From: CBDCNP01 sp965222425
Lineage (GTDB): Bacteria > Acidobacteriota > Vicinamibacteria > Marinacidobacterales > DATDRI01
Assembly: GCA_965222425.1 (NCBI GenBank)
Contig: CBDCTW010000008.1
Location: 327,024-391,023 of the forward strand
Reading direction: 5' to 3'
DNA: 64,000 nucleotides
This document shows, in pieces, positions 1 through 7,676 of this stretch. The stretch's first letter is position 1. Every line of letters starts with the position of its first letter. The translations under genes were made by a program, and so were the position numbers. The notes under the pieces were generated by a model. The model was not told the origin of the DNA. It ran no database searches and worked only from the letters and a program-made list of their open reading frames with translations.

Positions 1-381
1 ACTCCCTCCGGTTTTGGCAATCCCCTATTTGGGTGACCAGAGAGAGATGGAGGCTTCGCCTTTGCGAACAGAAAGAAGGCTTCTATGCACCCCCTAGGGG
101 GACGCCACCTCCGCGGAAACTGAAGAAAAACTCACTGGACCACCTCCTTTCTGAGCGTATCCGTTGACGACGGGACCCAACCCGTCCGGCTCTTGGGGCC
201 GCCCAAACCCGGCGCCGAGCCGCCGCACCCATCTCAGCAAGATTGCGCGGAGTTTCTACACTCCCACCATCCCCCAAAGTATCGCCCCGGGTCAAGTGCG
301 TAATCTCGAGACCTTGCCCTTCCCACCTCACCGCAGTAAGCTTCGAGCTCGCTCGAGGAATGTAAATAGGAGGAAGTCACC
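1..381. other. Upstream region without a recognised gene
   Basis: No open frame here looks like a known protein, and short frames on both strands have no recognisable motif. The last part holds a strong ribosome binding site, AGGAGG at 368-373, eight bases before the ATG of the Rieske gene, so that start is well supported. No convincing promoter was identified. Confidence 0.5.
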
Positions 382-1720
382 ATGCCTGTGGAAGAAGCCG
401 CAACGGCCAAGAAAGTCAAAGTGGTCACGTGGAGTGCTCTCGAGGATCGCACGCCGACCTACGCGCGCGTCTTGGACGTGGACCTGGTCATTATTCGCCA
501 CGACGACAAAGTCTCGGTTCTCTACGGTCGTTGTCAACACCGCGGCGCTCTCATGGCAGACGGGTATATAGATCGACATAACTTGATTTGCGGTGTGCAC
601 AGCTGGGACTACCGCTACGACACGGGGGTCAGCGAGTACAACAATGCCGAGAGCCTGAACAAATTTCAGGCGTGGATAGACCTTGACGATAACTCGGTGA
701 GCGTGGACGAGAACGAGATCGCCGCCTGGCAGAAAGAACATCCTCAGTCCTATCGACGCGACGAGTACCAAGGTCTCTACGCCGATATCCATGGCGGGCC
801 GGAAGAACCCTATAACGGATACATTCAAGAGCTGGCGAAGAACGGACTCAAGAACGTCGGTCATCACGGAACGGTCTCGGCAATGGGAGTGCCGCTTACC
901 GAGCTTCCTCGATGGGCGACATTCAGATCCTAACCGGCCAACTCGCACAGTCTCCGCTTCTCGAAGATGTACCGGTAGGTACCGAGCTCATCATCGGGCC
1001 GAACGCAAAGAAGCCCTTGCGTCTGGAGATTCCGATACTCGTCAGCGACATGAGCTTCGGTGCCTTGAGTGAAGAGGCGAAGACCGCTCTCGCGAAAGGT
1101 GCGGAGATGGCCGGCACGGGCATCTGCTCGGGCGAGGGAGGCATGCTTCCCGAGGAGCAGGCGGCGAACAGCCGTTACTTTTACGAATTGGCCTCGGCGC
1201 GGTTCGGCTGGAGTCTGGGCAAGGTTCGCAAAGTACAGGCGTTTCACTTCAAAAGCGGCCAAGGCGCGAAGACCGGTACCGGCGGTCACCTTCCGGGTAA
1301 GAAAGTCTCGGAGAAGATCGCAGCGGTGCGCGGTCTGGAGCCTGGGCAACCGGCGATCAGTCCCTCGCGCTTCCCCGACCTCAAGAAGCCAAGGACTTCC
1401 GGCGCATCGCCGACGAGGTGCGCGAGCTCACGGGTGGAATACCGATCGGCTTCAAGCTATCCGCACAACACGTGGAAGCGGATATCGACTTCGCTCTCAA
1501 GATCGGTGTGGACTACATCATCCTCGACGGGCGGGGCGGTGCGACTGGTGCGGCTCCCGAGATCTTCAAGAACAACATCTCTGTTCCCTCGATTGCGGGG
1601 TTAGCGCGAGCCCGGTTACATCTCGACAAGAAGGAAGCGAAGGGGGTGCCCCTCATCGCGACGGGCGGTCTGCGAACGGAGTCGGACTTCGTCAAGGCGA
1701 TGGCCTTGGGCGCCGACGGT
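382..1720 (+). pseudogene. Rieske domain fused to FMN-binding glutamate-synthase-like domain, frameshifted and 3'-truncated
   Basis: The N-terminal part (382-905) holds a Rieske 2Fe-2S centre, with CQH and CGVH ligand motifs in the usual C-x-H / C-x2-H arrangement. It continues into a glutamate-synthase-type FMN barrel (GTGGHLPGKK, DGRGGATGAAP, ATGGLR). Two frame changes break it: near 910, where TGGGCGAC would need one more G to read W-G-D-I, and near 1390 inside KKP-EDFRRIADEV. Each is repaired by one inserted base. After the residues ALGADG, near 1720, homology stops and an unrelated gene tail begins, so the distal FMN-barrel end is missing. The intact family is thought to act as a ferredoxin- or Rieske-linked flavin oxidoreductase; the true substrate is unclear. 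Whether the two frameshifts are real or sequencing errors cannot be decided here, but the 3' junction is a separate lesion. Confidence 0.75.
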
Positions 1721-2098
1721 CGAAAGGCGGAGACCACCTTTCGGCTGGTTGCGAACGGAAGCGTTCTCATGGAGCAATTTCTCTTCATCGGAGAAGACGG
1801 AAACCACGCGAGTGAGATGATTACGATGTATCACGTAGACGGCGACCGTCTGGTATTGACACATTACTGTGTTGCTAAGAATCAACCGCGGATGGTGGCG
1901 ACCTGAAACGGTGAGGAGTCCTCGCGTTTCGTGTTTTCATTTCTGGACGCGATGAACCTCGAGAGCCCCAATGAAGGACACATGCATCGTGCCGAGCTAG
2001 AGCTCTTCGACCGGGACCGCTTCAGGACGGAATGGACGTTTATGAAAGACGGCGAGGTTGCGTTCAACGAGCCCTTCGAGTTCACCCGGAAACATTAG
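1721..2098 (+). pseudogene. C-terminal fragment of an uncharacterised beta-barrel-like protein
   Basis: In frame with the glutamate-synthase fragment, the sequence changes to a small-protein tail with the motifs TMYHVDGDRL and LTHYC, then after an in-frame TGA at 1903-1905 continues in the same frame through NLESPNEGHMHRAEL and TEWTFMKDGE to a TAG at 2096-2098. These motifs are typical of short secreted or cytosolic lipocalin-like proteins of unknown function. The N-terminal part is missing. Both a premature stop and the fusion argue that this is a dead fragment left by a deletion joining two plus-strand genes. Confidence 0.6.
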
Positions 2099-2099
2099 C

Positions 2100-3323
2100 T
2101 TAGCTTGGGACACCTTCCTCTTGGCCGAGGAGCTCCAGCGACTTTTGAAGAACGTCTTTAGGGTCAATGGACTTCAGGCAAACGTTGTCACCGTCGCAAG
2201 GCGAGTTGCGATGGTTGTATGCGGTGAGGCAGGGAGAGCACGAGAGGTGCGTATACAGGCTGACCGATTTATCGTCCAGGTTTCCATACAAAGCCGGGGT
2301 CTCGGGGCCGAAGAGGACAATGGCCGGGATGGGCGTCATGCTTGCGAAGTGCCCCGGGCCGCTATAAACGATGAGAAAAGACAGGATAAGAATCCATAGA
2401 GCCTTGTCGTCTCGGGACAATTTTGCCCGGCGTTTCACGCTGGTGAGGCTGGTGAGAGCAAGGTAAACGACCGGCAAGGCAAGAAGACCGGCGTTGGCCA
2501 CGTGTCCCAGCCAGATTCGGTACAAGGGATAGGAGCCGGTGAACAGATTGCTGAGATAGTCCTCGCCTCCGAGCTTTCCGAGGTTCTCTTCGAGAACGAA
2601 CTTCCGAATCACCGAGCCGGGGTCCGGATCGAGAAGGGGCCAGAGAACGAAGCAACCAAGCGCCAGCAGGAGGGCCGAGGCAATTTTGGGTGCATCCTTC
2701 CTTAGAAAGGTCTCGAAGTCCCATCCTCGTTCCAGCATGAGCCACCATGCCAAGGCCGCTCCCACGGGGATGACCAAGACAAACGACTTGCATAGGCAGG
2801 CGACGCCGACTGAGACGCCGGCTAGGATCCAAAACCCGATCCCCCACTTTTCCCGCCGATCGCGGAGGTAGATGAGTGCGAAGAAGGGAAGAAAAACGAA
2901 AAGAGTCTCCGGCATGTTAGTCAGGAACGGTCGCCCGTGTTGGAACGTCGATGCGAATCCTAGAAATGTGAGCGCGGCAATATAGCCGCTCTCACGATCG
3001 CCCTTCATGCGATCCGCGAGCAGGAAGATGAGCGCTGCGGTTAGGAACGTAAAGAGAACGATAGGGAATCGCAAACGAAAGAGACTCCAGTGCCGAGCCC
3101 AGTCCGTGGAGACGATGCCCAACCAAAACAATAACGGGGGTTTCGTGTTCTCTAGGCCACTCGCGGTTTTCAAGGGCAGCCACTGGCCGCTCTCGGCCGT
3201 AAGTCTCACGATCTGAATGTAGGGTGCTTCGTCGCCAATGTGGGGGATGTGCAAGCCGTCGAGTGAATAGAAGTAGGTGAAGACCGCGAGGGCAACGACG
3301 CATGGCCACCAAAACCGATTCAT
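2100..3323 (-). CDS. Chimeric glycosyltransferase: GT39-type membrane N-terminus, GT9 heptosyltransferase C-terminus
   Basis: 407 aa, starting at the ATG at 3323, whose ATGA overlaps the stop of the upstream gene. The first ~320 residues are a multi-pass membrane glycosyltransferase of the dolichyl-phosphate-mannose/ArnT type, with an early acidic GDEAPY loop (the expected catalytic acidic pair) and many hydrophobic segments. The last 87 residues (2100-2363) belong to another fold: SGPGHFASMTP, VLFGPETPALY and the cysteine-rich LSCSPC...SPC...CLKSI tail are the C-terminal signature of ADP-heptose:LPS heptosyltransferases (GT9). The frame is open across the junction. I infer an in-frame deletion between neighbouring LPS genes. 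The fused protein probably lacks both normal C-terminal domains, so activity is doubtful. Confidence 0.75.
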   Translation of the reverse strand: MNRFWWPCVVALAVFTYFYSLDGLHIPHIGDEAPYIQIVRLTAESGQWLPLKTASGLENTKPPLLFWLGIVSTDWARHWSLFRLRFPIVLFTFLTAALIFLLADRMKGDRESGYIAALTFLGFASTFQHGRPFLTNMPETLFVFLPFFALIYLRDRREKWGIGFWILAGVSVGVACLCKSFVLVIPVGAALAWWLMLERGWDFETFLRKDAPKIASALLLALGCFVLWPLLDPDPGSVIRKFVLEENLGKLGGEDYLSNLFTGSYPLYRIWLGHVANAGLLALPVVYLALTSLTSVKRRAKLSRDDKALWILILSFLIVYSGPGHFASMTPIPAIVLFGPETPALYGNLDDKSVSLYTHLSCSPCLTAYNHRNSPCDGDNVCLKSIDPKDVLQKSLELLGQEEGVPS

Positions 3324-3925
3324 CGCCTCGAGTCGGCGGTCGGTCGTGCGGTGGAGAGTGTGCGACTCGTGAAGACGATGAGTAGCCAGCCCCACGCGAA
3401 GAGCGCCAGCATCGGATCGAGCAAGTAGTCCCAAACATTGGTTGATGTAAGCCATCCGAAGTTGAATGCGATGACGCTGACGGGAATGACGATGGCGGCC
3501 CCCGGTCGAAGGTACCAGCCCACAACCGCTAGGACCGCGAGCCCGATCAGGAGGGCGGTCGACTCGAATCCCAATGAATAGATGTCCAGCATCGTCAGCC
3601 CAGAGGAGAGAGGGTACAACACGAGTCCTCCCGCCGCGGCGGCGAGAAAGATAGAAGAGCGATCCCGCGCCGAGAGGATATCGATCCGAGGGACCTGTTT
3701 CACGATGACCGACGCCAGTAGGATCTGGCTTGTGATGCTCAGATCTCCGAGCACACCGCCCGGATAGGCGATAAGTCGAAGGTCACCGATCTTGAAGAAA
3801 CCGATGACAGCGGATATCGTAAGCGCCGTCCAACGGACGATCGCTGGATACTTTCCTACCTGAAACAACGCAAGAATGATGGCGGAGGCGAGCAGTACCT
3901 GGCCGATCATTCCGAGAATGCTCAC
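3320..3925 (-). CDS. Polytopic inner-membrane protein, unknown function
   Basis: 201 aa with about six hydrophobic helices spread along the chain and short charged loops (KIGDLR, KQVPRIDILSARDRS). It is the middle gene of a three-gene operon: its start overlaps the sialidase stop at 3922-3925 and its TGA overlaps the glycosyltransferase ATG at 3320-3323. This coupling suggests a joint role in cell-surface glycan handling. I do not recognise the family, and no catalytic motif is visible. Confidence 0.7.
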   Translation of the reverse strand: MSILGMIGQVLLASAIILALFQVGKYPAIVRWTALTISAVIGFFKIGDLRLIAYPGGVLGDLSITSQILLASVIVKQVPRIDILSARDRSSIFLAAAAGGLVLYPLSSGLTMLDIYSLGFESTALLIGLAVLAVVGWYLRPGAAIVIPVSVIAFNFGWLTSTNVWDYLLDPMLALFAWGWLLIVFTSRTLSTARPTADSRR

Positions 3926-5070
3926 AGTTCGGTTTGCGCGAGCCAGGCCGCGTTGAATTGCACATGCTTCATGTGTGTGTAATTCCAGGCATAGACTAAA
4001 TGGAACTGACCATCTCTTGTTTGAATGAGGGCGGGATACGCGAACTGCTTGCCTTGCTTGCTGTGCTCGATGGTGGTGAGTACTTGCCAGCTCTTACCAC
4101 CATCCACCGAACGAGCCAGCGAGAGGTTGTTCCTGCTGGTCGGCGAATCGTTGTACGCCAAGAGGATCGAGTCATCGGAGGCTCGGAGCCCGACCACCGA
4201 TGAGCCAGGGTTCGCGAGGTCGAGGGCAGCCGGCGTGGACCAGCGCCGTCCGGCGTCCTCCGATCGGGAAAAAAGCACTCTCGCCTCGGCCTTGCTCTTG
4301 GGTCTCGGTCTCAACAGAGCGAGAGCCTGTGTGTCGTCTAGGGGAACAACGGAAGGTTGAAGGGAGCTCTTCCCGTAGTAGATGCGAGATTTGTCCAAGA
4401 CGACGCCGTCTGGATTCAAGCGGACGATCTCGGGGAAGACGCCCAAGAGCTCGTGATAGACAGGGAGTCCTATCGTTCCGTCACTGAATTCAAAAGGGCT
4501 TACCCTCACTAACGTCCCGCTGTTCAAGTAGGGACTGGTCACCAACCTTTTGGTGCGTGTCCAGGTCTCGCCATGGTCATCCGACATCCTAAGATTGATA
4601 CTGCTTCCCGACCAACCGGAAATCCACGAAGTTACATAGAAGAGCCACAGCTTGCCATTGGGCTGAGTCCAGAGGACGGGGTTACCGACGGTGTAGACGA
4701 AACGCCCTAGATCCTCGCGAGTCTGATCCCGATCGACGACGATTCGGGGCTTAGTCCAGGTTTGGTGCTCCGGCGCATAGGTGGACATGAACAGTTTCAC
4801 GTTCGGGCGTCCTTCCCCAGAGCCGCCGAACCAAGCTAGCAGCAAGCGACCCTCGGCGGTTTCGGTAAGAGCGGGGCTGTGGACGAAACGCGTCAGAGGC
4901 CGTGGGTAGACGAAGCCGTCCTCGTAGACGGGCGACCCCGTTGTTTCGGAAATTCGGCGGGGTTCTGCGAACTCGAGGGGTTGTTCCGAGTCGAAGCCGC
5001 TGATGAGTGGGGGCGCAAAAGCTACCAACATGAGCGTAAGGAACCCGAATCCTTTTGCGCGTTCCCTCAT
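3922..5070 (-). CDS. Sialidase/BNR-repeat family protein
   Basis: 382 aa. An N-terminal hydrophobic stretch (FLTLMLVAFAPPLISG) looks like a signal peptide, so the product is probably exported. Three Asp-box repeats of the form S-x-D-x-G-x-x-W are visible: SDDHGETW, SEDAGRRW and SVDGGKSW, the hallmark of six-bladed sialidase propellers. The family removes terminal sialic or related acids from glycans, but many members lack proven activity. It is the promoter-proximal gene of the coupled operon running to 2100. The ATG at 5070 is preceded by about 130 bases with no gene. Confidence 0.8.
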   Translation of the reverse strand: MRERAKGFGFLTLMLVAFAPPLISGFDSEQPLEFAEPRRISETTGSPVYEDGFVYPRPLTRFVHSPALTETAEGRLLLAWFGGSGEGRPNVKLFMSTYAPEHQTWTKPRIVVDRDQTREDLGRFVYTVGNPVLWTQPNGKLWLFYVTSWISGWSGSSINLRMSDDHGETWTRTKRLVTSPYLNSGTLVRVSPFEFSDGTIGLPVYHELLGVFPEIVRLNPDGVVLDKSRIYYGKSSLQPSVVPLDDTQALALLRPRPKSKAEARVLFSRSEDAGRRWSTPAALDLANPGSSVVGLRASDDSILLAYNDSPTSRNNLSLARSVDGGKSWQVLTTIEHSKQGKQFAYPALIQTRDGQFHLVYAWNYTHMKHVQFNAAWLAQTEL

Positions 5071-5196
5071 CGCTCGTCCCTCATATCCCTAAATGCACGG
5101 CTATGATAGGCCTCGCGTTAGTAGAGTTGCAAAAGCACGAGATAATCTTTTGAGCCGGCTCGCCACCGCGATGGGACGAACCGTGCAAATGGCTCG

Positions 5197-5540
5197 CTAA
5201 AAGGCAGGAGTAACGGAGCTGGGCTCGGCTGTTTCTTCCTTGACGATGGGGTAGCCGTTCGCCAGGATATCTAGAAAGGCCGCGACGACCTTCGGATCGA
5301 ACTGGCAGCCCGATCTCTCCTTGATGTAATTGGTCACGGTTTCGAGGCTCAAGCCGGCACGGTAAGGTCGATCCGCAATTAAGGCGTCGAAGACATCCGC
5401 CACTGCATAGACGCGGGCGATGAAACTGATCCCCTCACCCGACAGGCCGCGCGGATAGCCGGAACCATCAAACCATTCGTGGTGCTGCGCGACGACCGGT
5501 ATCACGTCGGCATAGGCGGCGATGGCTAGTGTCTGCGAGG
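5197..5540 (-). pseudogene. HD-GYP phosphodiesterase, C-terminal fragment
   Basis: The frame carries HHEWFDGSGYPRGL, followed by ARVYAVADVFDAL and DRPYR, the conserved second half of the HD-GYP cyclic-di-GMP phosphodiesterase domain. The N-terminal half, including the HD pair, and any sensor domain are missing. Around 5535-5560 the sequence passes abruptly into a CoA-transferase fragment on the other strand. The ~110 residues left cannot form the complete metal site. Confidence 0.75.
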
Positions 5541-5908
5541 CTGGCGCCTCCGGGCTACCGTCCGCGGTCATTCGCGGCTATTTGGGGTCCGACTTGCCGA
5601 AGTACGACCCGAGAATCAAGCGCATCCAATGTCCTTTCACCGAGGAGGAGCTCGCCGCCGTACCTTCGACGCGGCCCGACGTGACGGTGATCCATGCGCA
5701 GCAGGCGGATAGGCTCGGCAACGTGATGATCTGGGGCATCGTGGGCGTTCAAAAAGAAGCCGTGCTGGCTTCGAAGAAATCCATCGTTACCGTCGAGGAG
5801 ATCGTCGACGGCTTCGAGACACAATCCAACGCGGAGATCCATCACGGTTCCTTTCAAGAGGCCGTCGCCGGACGCCCTCTTTCGAAGAGGCCGTCACTAG
5901 ACGTCTAG
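5541..5908 (+). pseudogene. CoA-transferase alpha subunit, internal fragment
   Basis: The plus-strand frame reads RGYLGSDLP, QCPFTEEELAAVP, VIHAQQADRLGNV and IVTVEEIVD, characteristic of the alpha subunit of glutaconate-type or related CoA-transferases. The N-terminus is missing; an upstream start at 5522 lies in the HD-GYP remnant. After about 5850 the homology fades into the short repeats of this locus. With no beta-subunit partner and both ends lost, it is almost certainly nonfunctional. The head-to-head joint with the HD-GYP fragment suggests that a deletion removed the starts of two divergent genes. Confidence 0.7.
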
Positions 5909-5975
5909 CGAAAAGACTTGTTCGGACGGCCGGCAAATCGCCGTCCAGCTAAGAGGCCGTCACTGGACGTCTAGC
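5856..5975. repeat. Short direct repeats with a CTAGACGTCTAG palindrome
   Basis: A 25-bp unit beginning AAGAGGCCGTCACT occurs at 5885-5909 and again at 5951-5975 with one mismatch; a diverged partial copy starts at 5856. The first copy contains the perfect 12-bp palindrome CTAGACGTCTAG (5897-5908). The block follows the CoA-transferase remnant. It could be an operator-like array or simply degenerate repeat DNA. Confidence 0.5.
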
Positions 5976-6167
5976 CATAAGAAGTTTGGTCAGACGGCGG
6001 TCAGACGGCAGTCCAGCCCGGAAGTTACGGTATAGTGGTAAGTTACGAGCTGTCAAGCTGTCCAGGCAACGGCACACTTGCTTTGAAATAGAATGGCCAC
6101 GGCGGACGTCTTTGTCTTTGGTAGCCATGTCCAGAGTCCGCCAGTGCTTTGACGCTCGAGGCGGGCC

Positions 6168-6752
6168 GTGGATTCGGACGATCAATTACTCTCTCAGTTC
6201 CTTGCAGGTGATGAGCGAGCGTTCGAGACGCTGGTCGGACGCTACGAAGCCCCGCTCCGCAAGCTGGTGTATGGCTTGGTTAGAGATTGGGCTCTAGCGG
6301 AGGATGTTGCGCAGGATGCCTTCTTGCGGGTCTATCAGAAGGCCTCGACGTTTCGAGGTGGATCTCCGTTCAAGGCGTGGCTCTGCCGGATTGCGATCAA
6401 CCGGGCGCACGACGAGCTCCGGCGGATTCGTCGCAAAGGAGAGATTTCCTTGGAGAGCGCCGCTATTGGACGACTCGAACTAGATGAAGGTCGGACCTCG
6501 TCCGCAGAGGCTCTCGCGTCCGCACGTGAGTTGGAACGGCATGTCGCGAGGGCGCTTTCGGAGATGCGTCAGGAGTATCGAACGGCCTTGATGCTTCGAG
6601 AAATGGAGGGCCTGACCTACCGAGAAATCGCGGAGCTTCTTGAGTGGCCCTTGGGAACGGTCCAGATCCGCGTGCACCGGGGCCGGTTGGAGCTCAGGTC
6701 TCGGCTCGGACAGTTGTGGGCACCTCGAGAGGGTACTAAGGGAGGAAACTGA
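6168..6752 (+). CDS. ECF-family RNA polymerase sigma factor
   Basis: 194 aa from a GTG start. Region 2 is visible as AEDVAQDAFLRVYQ (about residues 44-57) with AWLCRIAINRAHDELRR, and region 4 as LREMEGLTYREIAELLEWPLGTVQIRVHRGR, the helix-turn-helix that reads the -35 box. The length is typical of extracytoplasmic-function sigma factors. Four bases after its stop comes a zinc anti-sigma factor, the usual arrangement. The genes that follow are an envelope-stress-like protein and an efflux system, so I infer that this sigma factor activates its own operon in response to an envelope or toxic-compound signal. Confidence 0.9.
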   Translation: MDSDDQLLSQFLAGDERAFETLVGRYEAPLRKLVYGLVRDWALAEDVAQDAFLRVYQKASTFRGGSPFKAWLCRIAINRAHDELRRIRRKGEISLESAAIGRLELDEGRTSSAEALASARELERHVARALSEMRQEYRTALMLREMEGLTYREIAELLEWPLGTVQIRVHRGRLELRSRLGQLWAPREGTKGGN

Positions 6753-6756
6753 AGCG

Positions 6757-7218
6757 ATGAGCTGCGAGCGATGGGAGCCGCTCTACTCGGCATTCTTGGA
6801 CGGAGAGCTGCCGGCGACGGACGGTGAGGCTTTGCGTCGCCACCTGACGACGTGCTCGGCCTGTCGGGAGGAGCTCGAGTCTTTGCAAGGCCTCTCCCAG
6901 GTATTGTCGGTTGGCCATGACTGCGTCGAGCCCGATCCGGGATTCGTTGCTCGCTTCCGCGCAAGGCGCGAGGAAGAATTCGGCTCGGCAGGTCATAGGT
7001 TTCTCTGGAGGTGGTTGGCGGTTCGGCTCGCACCTCTGGCGGTGGCCGCCATTCTGGTTGCCATCGCGGCGGTTTGGTTCTCTGAAAGTGAGGAAGCACT
7101 GACCGAGCTGGAGGCGCGGGAGCTGGGCAATGGTTTTTTCGTCGTTTCCGAGGAGGCGGCGCTACAGGATCCCGTTTTGAGCATTGCTCTCGAGCCTTTC
7201 CCGGGGACGGAGCCCTAG
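6757..7218 (+). CDS. Zinc-type anti-sigma factor (membrane-anchored)
   Basis: 153 aa from the ATG at 6757. The N-terminus carries the ZAS zinc-finger pattern H-x3-C-x2-C (HLTTCSAC) within a short helical domain that binds ECF sigma factors. A single transmembrane segment follows at about residues 87-107 (APLAVAAILVAIAAVWF), and the C-terminus is a short periplasmic part. Placement directly behind the sigma gene supports the role of sequestering it until a signal arrives. No protease site was assigned. Confidence 0.85.
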   Translation: MSCERWEPLYSAFLDGELPATDGEALRRHLTTCSACREELESLQGLSQVLSVGHDCVEPDPGFVARFRARREEEFGSAGHRFLWRWLAVRLAPLAVAAILVAIAAVWFSESEEALTELEARELGNGFFVVSEEAALQDPVLSIALEPFPGTEP

Positions 7219-7292
7219 CACGGTGCTGAAAGAATCAGGAGTGTCCGTCTACGCTGAAAGCTTCGGCGGGAGCGCGCATTGAGGCACTCTAA

Positions 7293-7676
7293 ATGACATC
7301 GTCTCGCAAATGGATGTGGGCGACGCTCGGCTTGACGCTCATCGTGGGAATGGGCTTTGGAGTGGCTCTCGATAGGCTGTTGCTCGAGAGAGAGGGATAT
7401 CACCGGCATGGAGAGCGGGGTGCGAAGCTTCTAGCGAAGCTCACCCACGAGCTTGACCTCAATTCGGAGCAGCAGGCCGCTCTCGAGAAAACGATCGCGC
7501 CGAACCGCGACCGTGCCCGCGCGTTTTGGAGCGAATCACGAACCGCCTTCGACACATTGCGCCAGAAGTTTCGGCAAGACATTCGTGTTCTATTGAATCC
7601 GGAGCAGCAAAAGAAATTCGACGAGATGGTGGCACGCGAAGATAGGAAACGAAAGCGGGGGCAACAAGAACGATGA
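7293..7676 (+). CDS. Spy/CpxP-like periplasmic protein
   Basis: 127 aa. One N-terminal hydrophobic segment (MWATLGLTLIVGMGFGVAL) is followed by a charged all-alpha region rich in E, R, K and Q. It contains two L-x-x-E-Q-x motifs (LNSEQQAALEKTI, LNPEQQKKFDEMV) typical of the heavy-metal-sensor/Spy-type fold. Such proteins buffer envelope stress or sense metal, often beside RND pumps. Its stop overlaps the next gene in an ATGA (7673-7676), so pump and sensor are translated together. Confidence 0.75.
   Translation: MTSSRKWMWATLGLTLIVGMGFGVALDRLLLEREGYHRHGERGAKLLAKLTHELDLNSEQQAALEKTIAPNRDRARAFWSESRTAFDTLRQKFRQDIRVLLNPEQQKKFDEMVAREDRKRKRGQQER

Noticed and set aside
328..948. A 206-codon minus-strand frame opposite the Rieske gene
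   Set aside because: It is the antisense of a well-supported domain with an ideal ribosome site on the plus strand, and its residues match no family.
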